Origin: Vibrio celticus
GTDB taxonomy: Bacteria > Pseudomonadota > Gammaproteobacteria > Enterobacterales > Vibrionaceae
NCBI RefSeq assembly: GCF_024347335.1
Contig: NZ_AP025463.1
Location: 2,914,001-2,978,000 of the forward strand
Direction of reading: 5' to 3'
Length of the DNA: 64,000 nt
A program made the position numbers and the translations under genes. The notes under the pieces were generated by a model. It did no database searches, was not told the DNA's origin, and saw nothing but the letters and a program-made list of their open reading frames with translations. Below, piece by piece: positions 45,339 through 57,791 of the stretch; position 1 is the stretch's first letter; each line of letters opens with the position of its first letter.

Positions 45339-45364
45339 GGTGCTAACGGTATCTGGGCTTATTT
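45339..45364 (+). terminator. Probable terminator after rdgC
   Basis: ATAAGCTCAG pairs with CTGGGCTTAT (one G-U pair). Only TTCTC follows, so it is weak. Confidence 0.5.
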
Positions 45365-45524
45365 CTCACTAAGTTCTCACTTATATCGGCCTCTCTACCC
45401 TCTTGTTAATGTCATTGCTATCTTTAGGGCTATCAACCAAACTCATTTTAGCGTAAAATTTGCGCCCCTTTGATATCACTTGGTGGTATCAACCTGACTT
45501 GAGATCAGATTAGAGAACGAAGCA

Positions 45525-46928
45525 ATGACTACACAAAAACCATTTGTACCTGAACTATTATCACCGGCAGGAAGCCTCAAAAACATGCGTTACGCATTCG
45601 CCTACGGCGCAGATGCAGTATACGCAGGCCAGCCACGTTACAGCCTTCGCGTTCGTAACAACGAGTTCAATCACGAAAACCTACAAATTGGTATCGATGA
45701 AGCTCATGCTCAAGGCAAAAAGTTATATGTTGTATGTAACATTCAGCCGCACAACTCTAAATTAAAAACATTCATTCGCGACCTTAAACCAGTTGTAGAT
45801 ATGGGCCCTGACGCGCTTATCATGTCAGATCCTGGTCTTATCATGATGGTTCGTGAAGCCTTCCCTGAAATGCCAATCCACCTTTCGGTTCAAGCAAACG
45901 CAGTAAACTGGGCGACCGTTAAGTTCTGGTCAACCCAAGGCGTTGAGCGTGTAATCCTATCTCGTGAGCTATCGCTTGAAGAGATCGAAGAGATTCGCGA
46001 ACACTGCCCAGAAACAGAGCTAGAGATCTTTGTTCACGGTGCTCTTTGCATGGCTTACTCAGGCCGTTGTCTGCTTTCTGGTTACATGAACAAACGCGAT
46101 CCAAACCAAGGTACTTGCACTAACGCTTGTCGTTGGGAATACAAAACAGAAGCAGCGAAAGAAGACGAAAACGGTCAGATCGTTGAAGCTAATCCAACTG
46201 GTGTCGCTATTCAAGAAGTTGAAGTTCAAGATGAACGTCCAGACAACACTCTAGGTCTTGGTAAACCAACAGACGAAGTGGTTCTGCTTTCTGAATCACA
46301 CAAGCCAGAAGAGAAAATGGCAGCGTTTGAAGATGAGCATGGTACTTACATAATGAACTCAAAAGACCTTCGTGCAATCCAACACGTTGAGCGCCTAACG
46401 AAGATGGGTGTTCACTCTCTGAAGATTGAAGGTCGTACTAAGTCTTTCTACTATTGTGCACGTACTGCTCAGGTTTACCGTAAAGCTATTGACGATGCAG
46501 TGGCAGGCAAACCATTCGATGAAAGCCTAATGGGTACACTAGAGAGCCTAGCTCACCGTGGTTACACTGAGGGCTTCTTACGTCGTCATACTCACGATAC
46601 TTACCAAAACTACGAGTACGGTTACTCTATCTCTGACACTCAACAATTTGTTGGTGAATTCACAGGTAAACGCCGTGGCGATCTAGCGGAAGTAGAGGTG
46701 AAGAACAAGTTCCTAGTAGGCGATAGCTTAGAGATGATGACACCGAAAGGTAACGTTGTTTTCAAACTGGAAGTTATGGAAAACCGCAAATCTGAAGCGG
46801 TAGATGATGCGAAAGGTAACGGTCACTTTGTATTTATTCCTGTACCAGCAGATCTAGATCTAGAGTACGGCTTGCTGATGCGCAACTTGAGCGAAGGCCA
46901 AGATACACGTAACGCATCAGGCAAATAA
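45525..46928 (+). CDS. trhP: tRNA hydroxylation protein TrhP (U32 family, YegQ)
   Basis: The 467-residue peptidase-U32-family protein starts FVPELLSPAGSLKNMRYAFAYGADAVYAG and has the four-cysteine cluster segment GALCMAYSGRCLLSGYMNKRDPNQGTCTNACRW, probably Fe-S linked. In E. coli the orthologue YegQ/TrhP makes 5-hydroxyuridine at position 34 of tRNAs, using prephenate. Next to it lies a small ferredoxin gene, a plausible electron donor. Confidence 0.92.
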   Translation: MTTQKPFVPELLSPAGSLKNMRYAFAYGADAVYAGQPRYSLRVRNNEFNHENLQIGIDEAHAQGKKLYVVCNIQPHNSKLKTFIRDLKPVVDMGPDALIMSDPGLIMMVREAFPEMPIHLSVQANAVNWATVKFWSTQGVERVILSRELSLEEIEEIREHCPETELEIFVHGALCMAYSGRCLLSGYMNKRDPNQGTCTNACRWEYKTEAAKEDENGQIVEANPTGVAIQEVEVQDERPDNTLGLGKPTDEVVLLSESHKPEEKMAAFEDEHGTYIMNSKDLRAIQHVERLTKMGVHSLKIEGRTKSFYYCARTAQVYRKAIDDAVAGKPFDESLMGTLESLAHRGYTEGFLRRHTHDTYQNYEYGYSISDTQQFVGEFTGKRRGDLAEVEVKNKFLVGDSLEMMTPKGNVVFKLEVMENRKSEAVDDAKGNGHFVFIPVPADLDLEYGLLMRNLSEGQDTRNASGK

Positions 46929-46962
46929 TTTTCACTTAAGCGACTTACTTGAGAAGAAAACA

Positions 46963-47217
46963 ATGGCTCTGTTAATTACTGACAAGTGCATAAACTGCGA
47001 TATGTGTGATCCTGAATGCCCAAATGGTGCAATCACTATGGGTGACAGTATCTTCGAGATCGATCCAGATTTATGTACAGAGTGTAAAGGTCACTATGAA
47101 AAGCCGACATGTCAGTCAGTGTGCCCGATTACAAAATGCATAATCACTGACCCAAACCATATTGAAACTGATGACGAGCTACTCGAGAAGTTTGTTATCA
47201 TTCAAGGCTTGACCTAA
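46963..47217 (+). CDS. YfhL-like 4Fe-4S dicluster ferredoxin
   Basis: The 84-residue ferredoxin has two cluster motifs, CINCDMCDPECPNGA and CTECKGHYEKPTCQSVCPITKC, with the extended spacing of the Alvin/YfhL type. It is 34 bases after trhP and before a strong terminator, so both form an operon. In E. coli, YfhL assists the TrhP reaction, which supports the pairing here. Confidence 0.92.
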   Translation: MALLITDKCINCDMCDPECPNGAITMGDSIFEIDPDLCTECKGHYEKPTCQSVCPITKCIITDPNHIETDDELLEKFVIIQGLT

Positions 47218-47223
47218 AAGAAG

Positions 47224-47259
47224 AAAGGTTCAACTTAACCATAAGTTGAACCTTTTTTT
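47224..47259 (+). terminator. Terminator after the ferredoxin gene
   Basis: AAAGGTTCAACTT and AAGTTGAACCTTT form a perfect 13-bp stem followed by T7. On the minus strand the T-tract is weaker, so it is mainly directed right. Confidence 0.9.
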
Positions 47260-47567
47260 CATCCTGATTTTCCGATTGGATAAATATTGCAGAAGAGCTC
47301 TTTTTCAAATTGATATTCGAGTCGTTCTCGCCAGTTTATTGATTGAGCTATCGGAACAAGATAAAAGTTTTCCCTGCTGGTATCGGTCACAAATGCCATT
47401 CCATACTGCATCAATTCATAGTGAACATCGTTGACGAAACTAGGATCTAAACGTTGTCTGCCTGTTAGCTGATTGATGTCATCTCTTGAAATTGAAATAC
47501 CCGAGCTTTCAGCGTTGAACCTATGTCTTAACCATTCTGAAAATTCCTTCGCACAAATCATAGTCAT
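47259..47567 (-). CDS. Hypothetical protein, 102 residues
   Basis: I do not recognise this protein. The ATG at 47567 has AAGGA 7 bases upstream. It is soluble, with no signal peptide or membrane span, mixed alpha/beta composition and motifs such as ISISRDDINQLTGRQRLDPSFVNDVHYELM, suggestive of a small DNA- or protein-binding fold. Its last codons overlap the converging ferredoxin terminator. The start-less frame and mepA lie upstream on the same strand, so they may form one transcript. It is not obviously phage or IS related. Confidence 0.55.
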   Translation of the reverse strand: MTMICAKEFSEWLRHRFNAESSGISISRDDINQLTGRQRLDPSFVNDVHYELMQYGMAFVTDTSRENFYLVPIAQSINWRERLEYQFEKELFCNIYPIGKSG

Positions 47568-47586
47568 AGTCTTATCCTTGAATTAT

Positions 47587-47847
47587 CTATCGACGGGTAT
47601 CAGACTCTGATTTCGCATACTGCATATAAGCCGCATCTTTCACCCCAAAACACTCAATCCCTGACCAAACCTTGTCAAATTCGCCATCGCCCTTACTGAT
47701 ACCGTTATTGCTTTTATTAATATCAAACGATGTTCTTAATCTCGTGTTTATAAACTCTAGACAAAAGTGTGATGTTTCTCCAGTTTTAGAATCGAAAAAA
47801 CCAGTGGCAGTACCACTGTAAAAAGCCTCGATAAATAGGGTTACTTC
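47587..47847 (-). pseudogene. Start-less reading frame between mepA and the hypothetical gene
   Basis: A frame of 86 codons on the minus strand runs from a TGA at the end of mepA to TAG at 47587-47589. It looks like protein (for example TSHFCLEFINTRLRTSF and GDGEFDKVWSGIECF), but no ATG, GTG or TTG occurs until near its end. It may be the 3' part of a truncated gene. A non-standard start cannot be excluded. The family is not recognised. Confidence 0.35.
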
Positions 47848-48680
47848 TCAGATATCAAGGAAAAACATTGACTTGGCATCACTTTAACTTTTTTCTTTTT
47901 CTTAGTTTTCGCTACTTTTTTAGGAGGTGGAACTGGAACAGTCTGTGGAGCCCAACTTGCAAGTTCATCTCCGCAACCATCACCTTTAGGAGGGCTCGCT
48001 TGAGCTATGCAGTTTGAGCTGCCTTCAGGACACTTTAAACGAACGTGAAAGTGGGAATGATGTCCCCACCAAGGTCTTATTTTACCTAACCAAGCTCTAT
48101 CATTAGTTTCAGGTTTTTCTTGTTCACAAAGGGTTTGCTTAATCACTGGATGAACAAAAATACGCACCACTTTTTCATCTTTCGCTGCATAACGAATAAC
48201 TTGAAAATGATCATCGCTCCAATTCGATTCACGCAATTTGTAGTTGGTAAGATCCACAACGCTCACAGGTTTAGGCACAGCTAACTCGTTCTCTGACAAC
48301 CTCTTACTGGTTAACCTTAACCATATATCGATATCTAACCCTGTTTGATGACTTGAATGACCCGAAGAAAAGCGCCCTCCTCTAGGAAGAGAAATATCAC
48401 CGATCAATAAATTAGTATTGAGTTTCTCGCTGGTCGTGACACCTAACCTCTCAATAAACTTTATAGCTTCTGTATGGCCATAGTAGCGCTCTCTTTGAGG
48501 GCGAATGATCTGATACCCCAAACCATTAATAGGCAAAGCCTGCGCGCCGTCTAGACAGCCATTGGCATAGCTTCCAATTGATGAGGGTGAATTTTTAGTA
48601 GGGTGACTCTCTTTTTCCCACGAAGTTGCTGATAGAGAAAATGAACAAAAGAATACAACCAGTGCAAAAAAGAACCTCAT
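47841..48680 (-). CDS. mepA: Penicillin-insensitive murein endopeptidase MepA
   Basis: The 279-residue periplasmic LAS-family metallopeptidase has a signal peptide (about residues 1-19), the zinc motif GRFSSGHSSHQTGLDIDIWL and the second site HSHFHVRLKCP. MepA cleaves D,D-crosslinks in peptidoglycan. The tail has a lysine-rich run (KTKKKKKVKV) before a short conserved end. It lies apart from the aroC cluster where E. coli mepA is found; the neighbours here are accessory. Confidence 0.92.
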   Translation of the reverse strand: MRFFFALVVFFCSFSLSATSWEKESHPTKNSPSSIGSYANGCLDGAQALPINGLGYQIIRPQRERYYGHTEAIKFIERLGVTTSEKLNTNLLIGDISLPRGGRFSSGHSSHQTGLDIDIWLRLTSKRLSENELAVPKPVSVVDLTNYKLRESNWSDDHFQVIRYAAKDEKVVRIFVHPVIKQTLCEQEKPETNDRAWLGKIRPWWGHHSHFHVRLKCPEGSSNCIAQASPPKGDGCGDELASWAPQTVPVPPPKKVAKTKKKKKVKVMPSQCFSLISEK

Positions 48681-48837
48681 AATAATCCCAAATTACTGAC
48701 GCTTACTCATTATATTAGTCGCCATTTAGGATTAGGTGCATATCGTACTTAAGTTTTTGGTGGTAGCTAGTGAATTATACCAATTAAAGTAAAAATGTGA
48801 TCTAATTAAGATTGATGAATTATTGTGAAATTTAGCC

Positions 48838-49326
48838 ATGGATAGCCTTAATAACACTGACTTCAAAAAGCTTGCGAGCCAGCAAAAAACCATTCAGATG
48901 AAGATGCGTTTACTTGCGCTCGCACACTTTAAAGACGGCCTCTCTCGTACACAAATTGCAAAATCTCTCAAAGTCAGTCGAATCAGTGTCAATAAATGGG
49001 TTCGGATTTTTTTTGAAGAAGGCCTAGAAGGACTTCAAGAAAAACCTCGGACTGGTAGGCCTGCATACCTCACCGATGAGCAGCGGGCTCAACTCAGTGC
49101 CTTCATAAAAAAAGAAGCTGAATCACCTTCTGGTGGCCGCCTTGTTGGAAGCGATATTCATGACTACATCGTTAAACACTTTGACAAGCACTACCACCCT
49201 AATTCCATCTATTATCTCCTCGACCACATGGGTTTTTCTTGGATAACTTCTCGTTCCAAACACCCTAAACAATCACAGCAAATACAAGACGATTTTAAAA
49301 AAATTCCAAATCGAAACGATCCTTAA
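48838..49326 (+). CDS. IS630 transposase N-terminal part, copy A (orfA)
   Basis: The 162-residue product has the helix-turn-helix DNA-binding region (RTQIAKSLKVSRISVNKWVRIFFEEGLEGLQEKPRTGRP) typical of IS630 orfA. It ends at TAA after the run TTTTAAAAAAATT. The catalytic half is in the +1 frame (orfB), so the full enzyme needs slippage at the run of seven A residues at 49297-49303. It differs clearly from copies B and C. Confidence 0.85.
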   Translation: MDSLNNTDFKKLASQQKTIQMKMRLLALAHFKDGLSRTQIAKSLKVSRISVNKWVRIFFEEGLEGLQEKPRTGRPAYLTDEQRAQLSAFIKKEAESPSGGRLVGSDIHDYIVKHFDKHYHPNSIYYLLDHMGFSWITSRSKHPKQSQQIQDDFKKIPNRNDP

Positions 49327-49900
49327 GATCCCCGGGCATATTGGGCTAGAGAGTGTTGATGTCTGGTTTCAAGACGAAGCTAGGTTTGGTCAGCAGAACA
49401 CAACAACACGTCTTTGGGCTACTCGTGGAACGAGACCTCGCGTAGTAAAACAGCAGCAATTTGAATACGCTTATTTGTTTGGCTCAGTGTGCCCATCGAG
49501 AGGGATTGGTGAGGCAATGGTCGTCCCTTGGGTTAACAAAGACATCATGATAAACCATCTAGAGCAGATATCTAAAGTCACAGAAAAAGACCGTCATTCA
49601 GTGGTAATAATGGATGGAGCAGGATGGCATACCGATGATATTGCTAACCCATTTGATAATGTCAGTATTATCAAATTGCCGCCATACTCACCAGAGCTTA
49701 ACCCTATAGAGCAAGTGTGGAGTTGGTTAAGGCAACACTATCTAGCAAACCAAAACTTCATTGATTATAACGATATTGTTTCGAAGGTCTGTAGCGCCTG
49801 GAATGGATTTCTTGAGTGCAAAGATCGCGTCACAAAAATGTGTACAAGAGATTGGATTGACCTGATCAGTTATACCAATTCCATTAAATTCATGATCTAA
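49304..49900 (+). CDS. IS630 transposase catalytic part, copy A (orfB)
   Basis: The DDE domain has its three acids in VWFQDEARFGQ, VVIMDGAGWH and SPELNPIEQVW. It has no start of its own and is presumably made by frameshift from orfA. The native protein would end DLISY; insertion of copy B at 49873 replaced that end with YTNSIKFMI, so the present stop is at 49898-49900. All catalytic residues remain, so activity is possible. Confidence 0.75.
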   Translation, partial: FQIETILKIPGHIGLESVDVWFQDEARFGQQNTTTRLWATRGTRPRVVKQQQFEYAYLFGSVCPSRGIGEAMVVPWVNKDIMINHLEQISKVTEKDRHSVVIMDGAGWHTDDIANPFDNVSIIKLPPYSPELNPIEQVWSWLRQHYLANQNFIDYNDIVSKVCSAWNGFLECKDRVTKMCTRDWIDLISYTNSIKFMI

Positions 49901-50681
49901 TATAGACTCTGAAAGGAGCCTATATGAACTCAGATTTATCAAAACTTATCGGCGCAACCTCCAACGCGAGGTTGAGGCTAAGATTACTCGCTGTCTCTCA
50001 CTTTATCGATGGTAAAAATCGAACTGAAATCGCGTCATTTCTTAAAGTCAGTCGTCTCAGTGTGAATAAATGGATCAAGGCCTATCTTGATTTTGGTGTT
50101 GAAGGGTTAGTAGAAAAACCTCATACAGGAAGACCTTCCAGACTCACTATTGAGCAAAAAAAACATCTTAAAGAATACGTCACTTCAAATGCAATAAAAC
50201 CTGAGGGTGGGCGCTTACAAGGGAGTGACATCACACAATTCATCCTTGATGAATTTGATATATCTTACCAACCATCGGGTGTATACCGCTTGCTGCATGA
50301 ACTTAATTTGAGTTGGATAACGACACGTTCAAAGCACCCAAAACAATCAGAAGAAGCTCAAGAATCTTTTAAAAAAATTCCCAATAGAAACGATCCTTAA
50401 GATCCCTGGGCATATTCACTTAAAAGAAGTGCTTGTTTGGTTTCAAGATGAAGCTAGATTTGGTCAACGCAATACCACAACCAAGATTTGGGCAGAAAAA
50501 GGAACTCGACCTAGAGCCGTTCAACAGCAACAATTTGAGTACGCTTATTTGTTTGGAGCCGTTTGTATCAATACAGGCGAAGCTGAAGCTATTGTTTCAC
50601 CGTTAAGCAACATGGAAGCAATGACGAAGCATCTTGAATTAATCTCAACGGCGACCCCTAGAGGTAAACATTCCGTGGTTA
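49873..50681 (+). mobile_element. IS630-family element B, left 809 bases only
   Basis: The left end TACCAATTCCATTAA is at 49873, inside element A. The element stops after GTGGTTA at 50681, where element C begins. Its right half is absent from this window, best explained by recombination with C. Confidence 0.75.
49924..50400 (+). CDS. IS630 transposase N-terminal part, copy B (orfA)
   Basis: The 158-residue intact orfA has the HTH segment RTEIASFLKVSRLSVNKWIKAYLDFGVEGL. An AGGAG precedes the ATG. It ends after the same TTTTAAAAAAATT run (seven A at 50371-50377). It is nearly the same as copy C but without that copy's frameshifts. Confidence 0.82.
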   Translation: MNSDLSKLIGATSNARLRLRLLAVSHFIDGKNRTEIASFLKVSRLSVNKWIKAYLDFGVEGLVEKPHTGRPSRLTIEQKKHLKEYVTSNAIKPEGGRLQGSDITQFILDEFDISYQPSGVYRLLHELNLSWITTRSKHPKQSEEAQESFKKIPNRNDP

Positions 50682-50704
50682 TACCAATTCCATTAAATTT
50701 GTGA
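50378..50704 (+). pseudogene. IS630 transposase catalytic part, copy B, truncated
   Basis: The frame encodes the first catalytic acid (WFQDEARFGQRN) but stops being IS-derived after GKHSVV, where element C begins, and ends at TGA in C's terminal repeat. The second D and the E are missing, so copy B is dead. Confidence 0.75.
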
Positions 50705-50732
50705 TCTAATATGGACTCTGAAAGGAGTCTAT

Positions 50733-51207
50733 ATGAACTCAGATTTATCAAAACTTATCAGCACAACCTCCAACGCTAGGTTAAGACTAAGATTACTCGC
50801 CGCATCTCACTTTATTGATGGTAAAAATCGAACTGAAATCGCTTCATTTCTTAAAGTCAGTCGTCTTAGTGTGAACAAATGGATAAAAGCCTATCTCGAT
50901 TATGGCGTTGAGGGACTAACAGAAAACCTCATACGGGAAGGCCTTCCAGACTGACTACTGAGCAAAAGCACACCTTAAAGAATACGTCACTTCAAATGCG
51001 ATAAAACCTGAAGGTGGGCGTTTACAAGGGAGTGATATCGCACAATTCATCTTTGATGAATTTGACGTTTCTTACCAACCATCCGGTATATACCGCTTGT
51101 TGCATGAACTTAACTTGAGCTGGATAACAACGCGTTCAAAGCACCCAAAACAATCAGAAGAAACCCAAGAGTCTTTTAAAAAAATTCCAAATAGAAACGA
51201 TCCTTAA
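50733..51207 (+). pseudogene. IS630 transposase N-terminal part, copy C, frameshifted
   Basis: The start is as in copy B (MNSDLSKLISTTSNARLRLR), but one A is missing near 50922-50926 and one more base near 50966-50974 compared with B. The first shift ends the frame at 50952-50954. The rest of orfA is recognisable in other frames up to 51207. Confidence 0.75.
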
Positions 51208-51754
51208 GATCCCTGGCCATATCCACTTACAAGAAGTACTTGTTTGGTTTCAAGACGAAGCTAGATTTGGTCAGCGCAATACCACAACCAAGATTTGGGC
51301 TGAAAAAGGAACTCGACCTAGAGCCGTTCAACAGCAGCAATTTGAGTACGCTTATTTGTTTGGAGCTATTTGTGTCAATACGGGCGAAGCTGAAGCGATT
51401 GTTTCACCGCTAAGCAACATGGAAGCCATGACGAAGCACCTTGAATTGATCTCAACGGCGACACCTATTGGTAAACACTCAGTGATTATTATGGATCAAG
51501 CAAGCTGGCATCAAACACACTTAGCCAATCACTTTAAGAACATCACGATAATCCATATCCCGCCCTATTCACCAGAATTAAACCCAATAGAGCAAGTTTG
51601 GCAATGGCTTCGTCAGTACAGGTTAGCGAATCGGTGTTTTGAGAACTATAACGATATAGTGAACTCGGTGTGCGAAGCTTGGAACAGTTTTTGTGAAGAT
51701 AAACGCAGAGTCCAATCTCTCTGCTTTAGAGACTGGACTAGATTGATAAGTTAA
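51185..51754 (+). CDS. IS630 transposase catalytic part, copy C (orfB)
   Basis: The frame encodes the complete DDE domain with VWFQDEARFGQ, VIIMDQASWHQ and SPELNPIEQVWQW and ends DWTRLIS then TAA. It depends on slippage at the A7 run (51178-51184) from a broken orfA, so no full transposase is expected from C. The 3' half may be a B/C hybrid. Confidence 0.7.
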   Translation, partial: FQIETILKIPGHIHLQEVLVWFQDEARFGQRNTTTKIWAEKGTRPRAVQQQQFEYAYLFGAICVNTGEAEAIVSPLSNMEAMTKHLELISTATPIGKHSVIIMDQASWHQTHLANHFKNITIIHIPPYSPELNPIEQVWQWLRQYRLANRCFENYNDIVNSVCEAWNSFCEDKRRVQSLCFRDWTRLIS

Positions 51755-51852
51755 TTAATGGAATTGGTATTAATTTTCCGGATTGGTATGATAAAGCGTA
51801 ATGGGCTGTTTATACCAAACTACTTTCTGTAATTTATCAAACTCCAGGAAAT

Positions 51853-51884
51853 CAAAAAGGCTCTAGTCTTTCGACTAGAGCCTT
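51853..51884 (-). terminator. Terminator of the rRNA-tRNA operon
   Basis: On the minus strand AAGGCTCTAGT pairs with ACTAGAGCCTT around CGAAAG and is followed by TTTTTGAT. It lies 6 bases past tRNA-Trp. Confidence 0.9.
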
Positions 51885-51889
51885 AAATA

Positions 51890-51966
<77 letters not shown>

Positions 51967-52001
51967 ATTTTCAGTTTTAAAGAGCTGAAACTCTGAATAA
52001 G

Positions 52002-52078
52002 TGGCGGAGTGGACGGGACTCGAACCCGCGACCCCCGGCGTGACAGGCCGGTATTCTAACCAACTGAACTACCACTCC
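52002..52078 (-). tRNA. tRNA-Asp (GTC)
   Basis: The minus strand starts GGAGTGGTAGTTCAG and has the anticodon arm CCGGCCTGTCACGCCGG (anticodon GTC), the T-loop GTTCGAGTC and CCA. It follows 5S rRNA. Confidence 0.96.
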
Positions 52079-52145
52079 GCAGTGGTCAACTCACTAAGTG
52101 AGCGTCCATATCCCCAGGTCGGTCAACCTAAAGATTTAATTTAAA

Positions 52146-52263
52146 GCCTGGCGATGTCCTACTCTCACATGGGGAAGCCCCACACTACAATCGGCGCTAT
52201 TGTGTTTCACTTCTGAGTTCGGCATGGAATCAGGTGGGTCCACAATGCTATGGTCGCCAAGCA
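52146..52263 (-). rRNA. rrf: 5S ribosomal RNA
   Basis: The minus strand begins TGCTTGGCGACCATAGC and ends CATCGCCAGGC, which pair to form helix I. The internal CCATGCCGAACTCAGAAGTG is the conserved loop. The ends are accurate to a few bases. Confidence 0.96.
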
Positions 52264-52430
52264 AATTTTGCTTTTACTTTCAGTTTTTTAAAAACTGAAG
52301 GCAAAATAATCTGGAAAACTGATTTAAAAGTCTATCTCTTCAAACTCATTCAAGCGTTTGTACTTTGTTTCTGCTTTTAAAAAGCGGAGACAAATAGTTT
52401 TGAGTCCACAAAACCCCTTGGGTGTTGTAT

Positions 52431-55311
<2,881 letters not shown>

Positions 55312-55660
55312 ATACAACCCGAAAGGGTTTCTATTTACTTTCACTTTAAAAAGTGAAGACAAATAAGCGTATGGCAACTAACCAAGGTTTTTGGTTGTCA
55401 TCAAGAAGGGTTAATTCTTGATAACTGTTTGCCGGACTCAATTGTGATTCAAACGAATTTGAATCGAATACAAGACACTTGAATGTGTTTGTTGTGTTTA
55501 TACCGTTCTTATTAACTAAGAGCAGATAAACATTGAGAACTTTTAAATTTGATTGAATTACTCGTAAGTAAATCAATCAGTCAGCTTTCCAAATTGTTAA
55601 AGAGCTTGATTCAATAAAATGAACCATTTTTAAAAACACTTAAATAAATGCGCTTAAAGA
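55312..55660 (-). other. 16S-23S spacer, distal part, with boxA
   Basis: The 349 bases between tRNA-Glu and 23S hold a boxA (AGCTCTTTAACAATTT on the minus strand) at 55591-55606 and the upstream arm of the 23S processing stem. No second tRNA is present, so this is a Glu-only spacer. Confidence 0.7.
55591..55606 (-). promoter_or_regulatory. boxA antitermination element ahead of 23S
   Basis: The minus strand reads AGCTCTTTAACAATTT, identical to the boxA in the operon leader. It loads Nus factors and SuhB. Confidence 0.85.
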
Positions 55661-55736
55661 TGGTATCCCGTAGGGGAGTCGAACCCCTGTTACCGCCGTG
55701 AAAGGGCGGTGTCCTAGGCCTCTAGACGAACGGGAC
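55661..55736 (-). tRNA. tRNA-Glu (TTC)
   Basis: The minus strand begins GTCCCGTTCGTCTAGAGG, has the anticodon arm CCGCCCTTTCACGGCGG (TTC), T-loop GTTCGACTC and CCA. It lies in the 16S-23S spacer. Confidence 0.96.
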
Positions 55737-55762
55737 ATAGGTTACTCTTAACTGTTTAAACA

Positions 55763-55778
55763 TATCAATCTGTGTGGG
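55763..55778 (-). other. 3' arm of the 16S RNase III processing stem
   Basis: TATCAATCTGTGTGGG on the plus strand is the exact reverse complement of 57580-57595 in the leader. The stem extends to about 21 pairs with one G-U pair, enclosing 16S. Confidence 0.8.
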
Positions 55779-55801
55779 TACTCATCGTAAATATCTTCGT
55801 A

Positions 55802-57353
<1,552 letters not shown>

Positions 57354-57579
57354 AAGATTTTGTGACTCAACGAATACTGACTTCAAAACTAATATTCATT
57401 CGAAAATGAACATGTAATTCTAAAGCTATTATCATTCCAACAGAATGATAATGAATTGACTGTGCCGAATAACTACAAGTAGTTAAACGTATTGGTCACT
57501 CAGTTCATTGAAATCAATTTTGATTCCGAAGAATCTGTTTTATCTAACGATAAAACGTTTTGATATTCATCAACGAGTG

Positions 57580-57616
57580 CCCACACAGATTGATAGGTTT
57601 AAATTGTTAAAGAGCT
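57580..57616 (-). promoter_or_regulatory. rRNA leader: boxA and 5' arm of the 16S processing stem
   Basis: boxA (AGCTCTTTAACAATTT, minus strand) lies at 57601-57616. Immediately after, CCCACACAGATTGATA (57580-57595, plus-strand reading) is the 5' processing arm for 16S. Confidence 0.82.
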
Positions 57617-57666
57617 TTACTTGTTGAGCGTTCCTTTTAATAAGGAGCCTCTCGAAGTGGACGGCT

Positions 57667-57694
57667 ATTCTAGCGAATTGGGTTCCAGTGTCAA
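57667..57694 (-). promoter_or_regulatory. rRNA operon promoter P2
   Basis: On the minus strand TTGACA (57694-57689) is a consensus -35 box and TAGAAT (57672-57667) the -10, with a 16-base spacer. It lies between P1 and the leader boxA. Confidence 0.75.
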
Positions 57695-57791
57695 ACACTT
57701 TTTCCAGCTATTTTTTCAAAGCATCTTAAATGCTTATCACCGTCTCGTCATTCAGTTCAAACCGCTTGGTTATCCTTGGCAACGGAGGCGC

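Larger units (their letters stand above)
50682..51767 (+). mobile_element. IS630-family element C, inserted in B
   Basis: The left end TACCAATTCCATTAA at 50682 and the right end, whose reverse complement begins CCAATTCCATTAA, are terminal inverted repeats. It is about 1086 bp. A TA lies at both flanks. It has both a complete left and right end, whereas B has only a left end. Confidence 0.8.
48778..51786 (+). mobile_element. IS630-family element A, interrupted by two further copies
   Basis: TACCAATT opens the left end at 48778 after a TA, and ATTGG closes the right end at 51786 before a TA. The left 1.1 kb carries orfA and orfB; the last 17 bases (51770-51786) lie beyond the inserted copies B and C. 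Removing these and one TA restores the stop of the transposase (DLISY then TAA), which supports the boundaries. IS630 elements insert at TA. Confidence 0.75.

Noticed and set aside
47841..47860. Readthrough or frameshift from mepA into the start-less frame
   Set aside because: The start-less frame has its own TGA just before the mepA stop, and MepA already ends like its homologues.
47259..51790. Possible prophage or integrative island next to tRNA genes
   Set aside because: There is no integrase, no phage structural gene and no tRNA-end duplication; IS630 elements alone explain the mobile content.
51800..51840. Another TACCAAA end resembling an IS630 terminal repeat
   Set aside because: Only about seven bases match and no partner end or transposase remains, so chance is likely.
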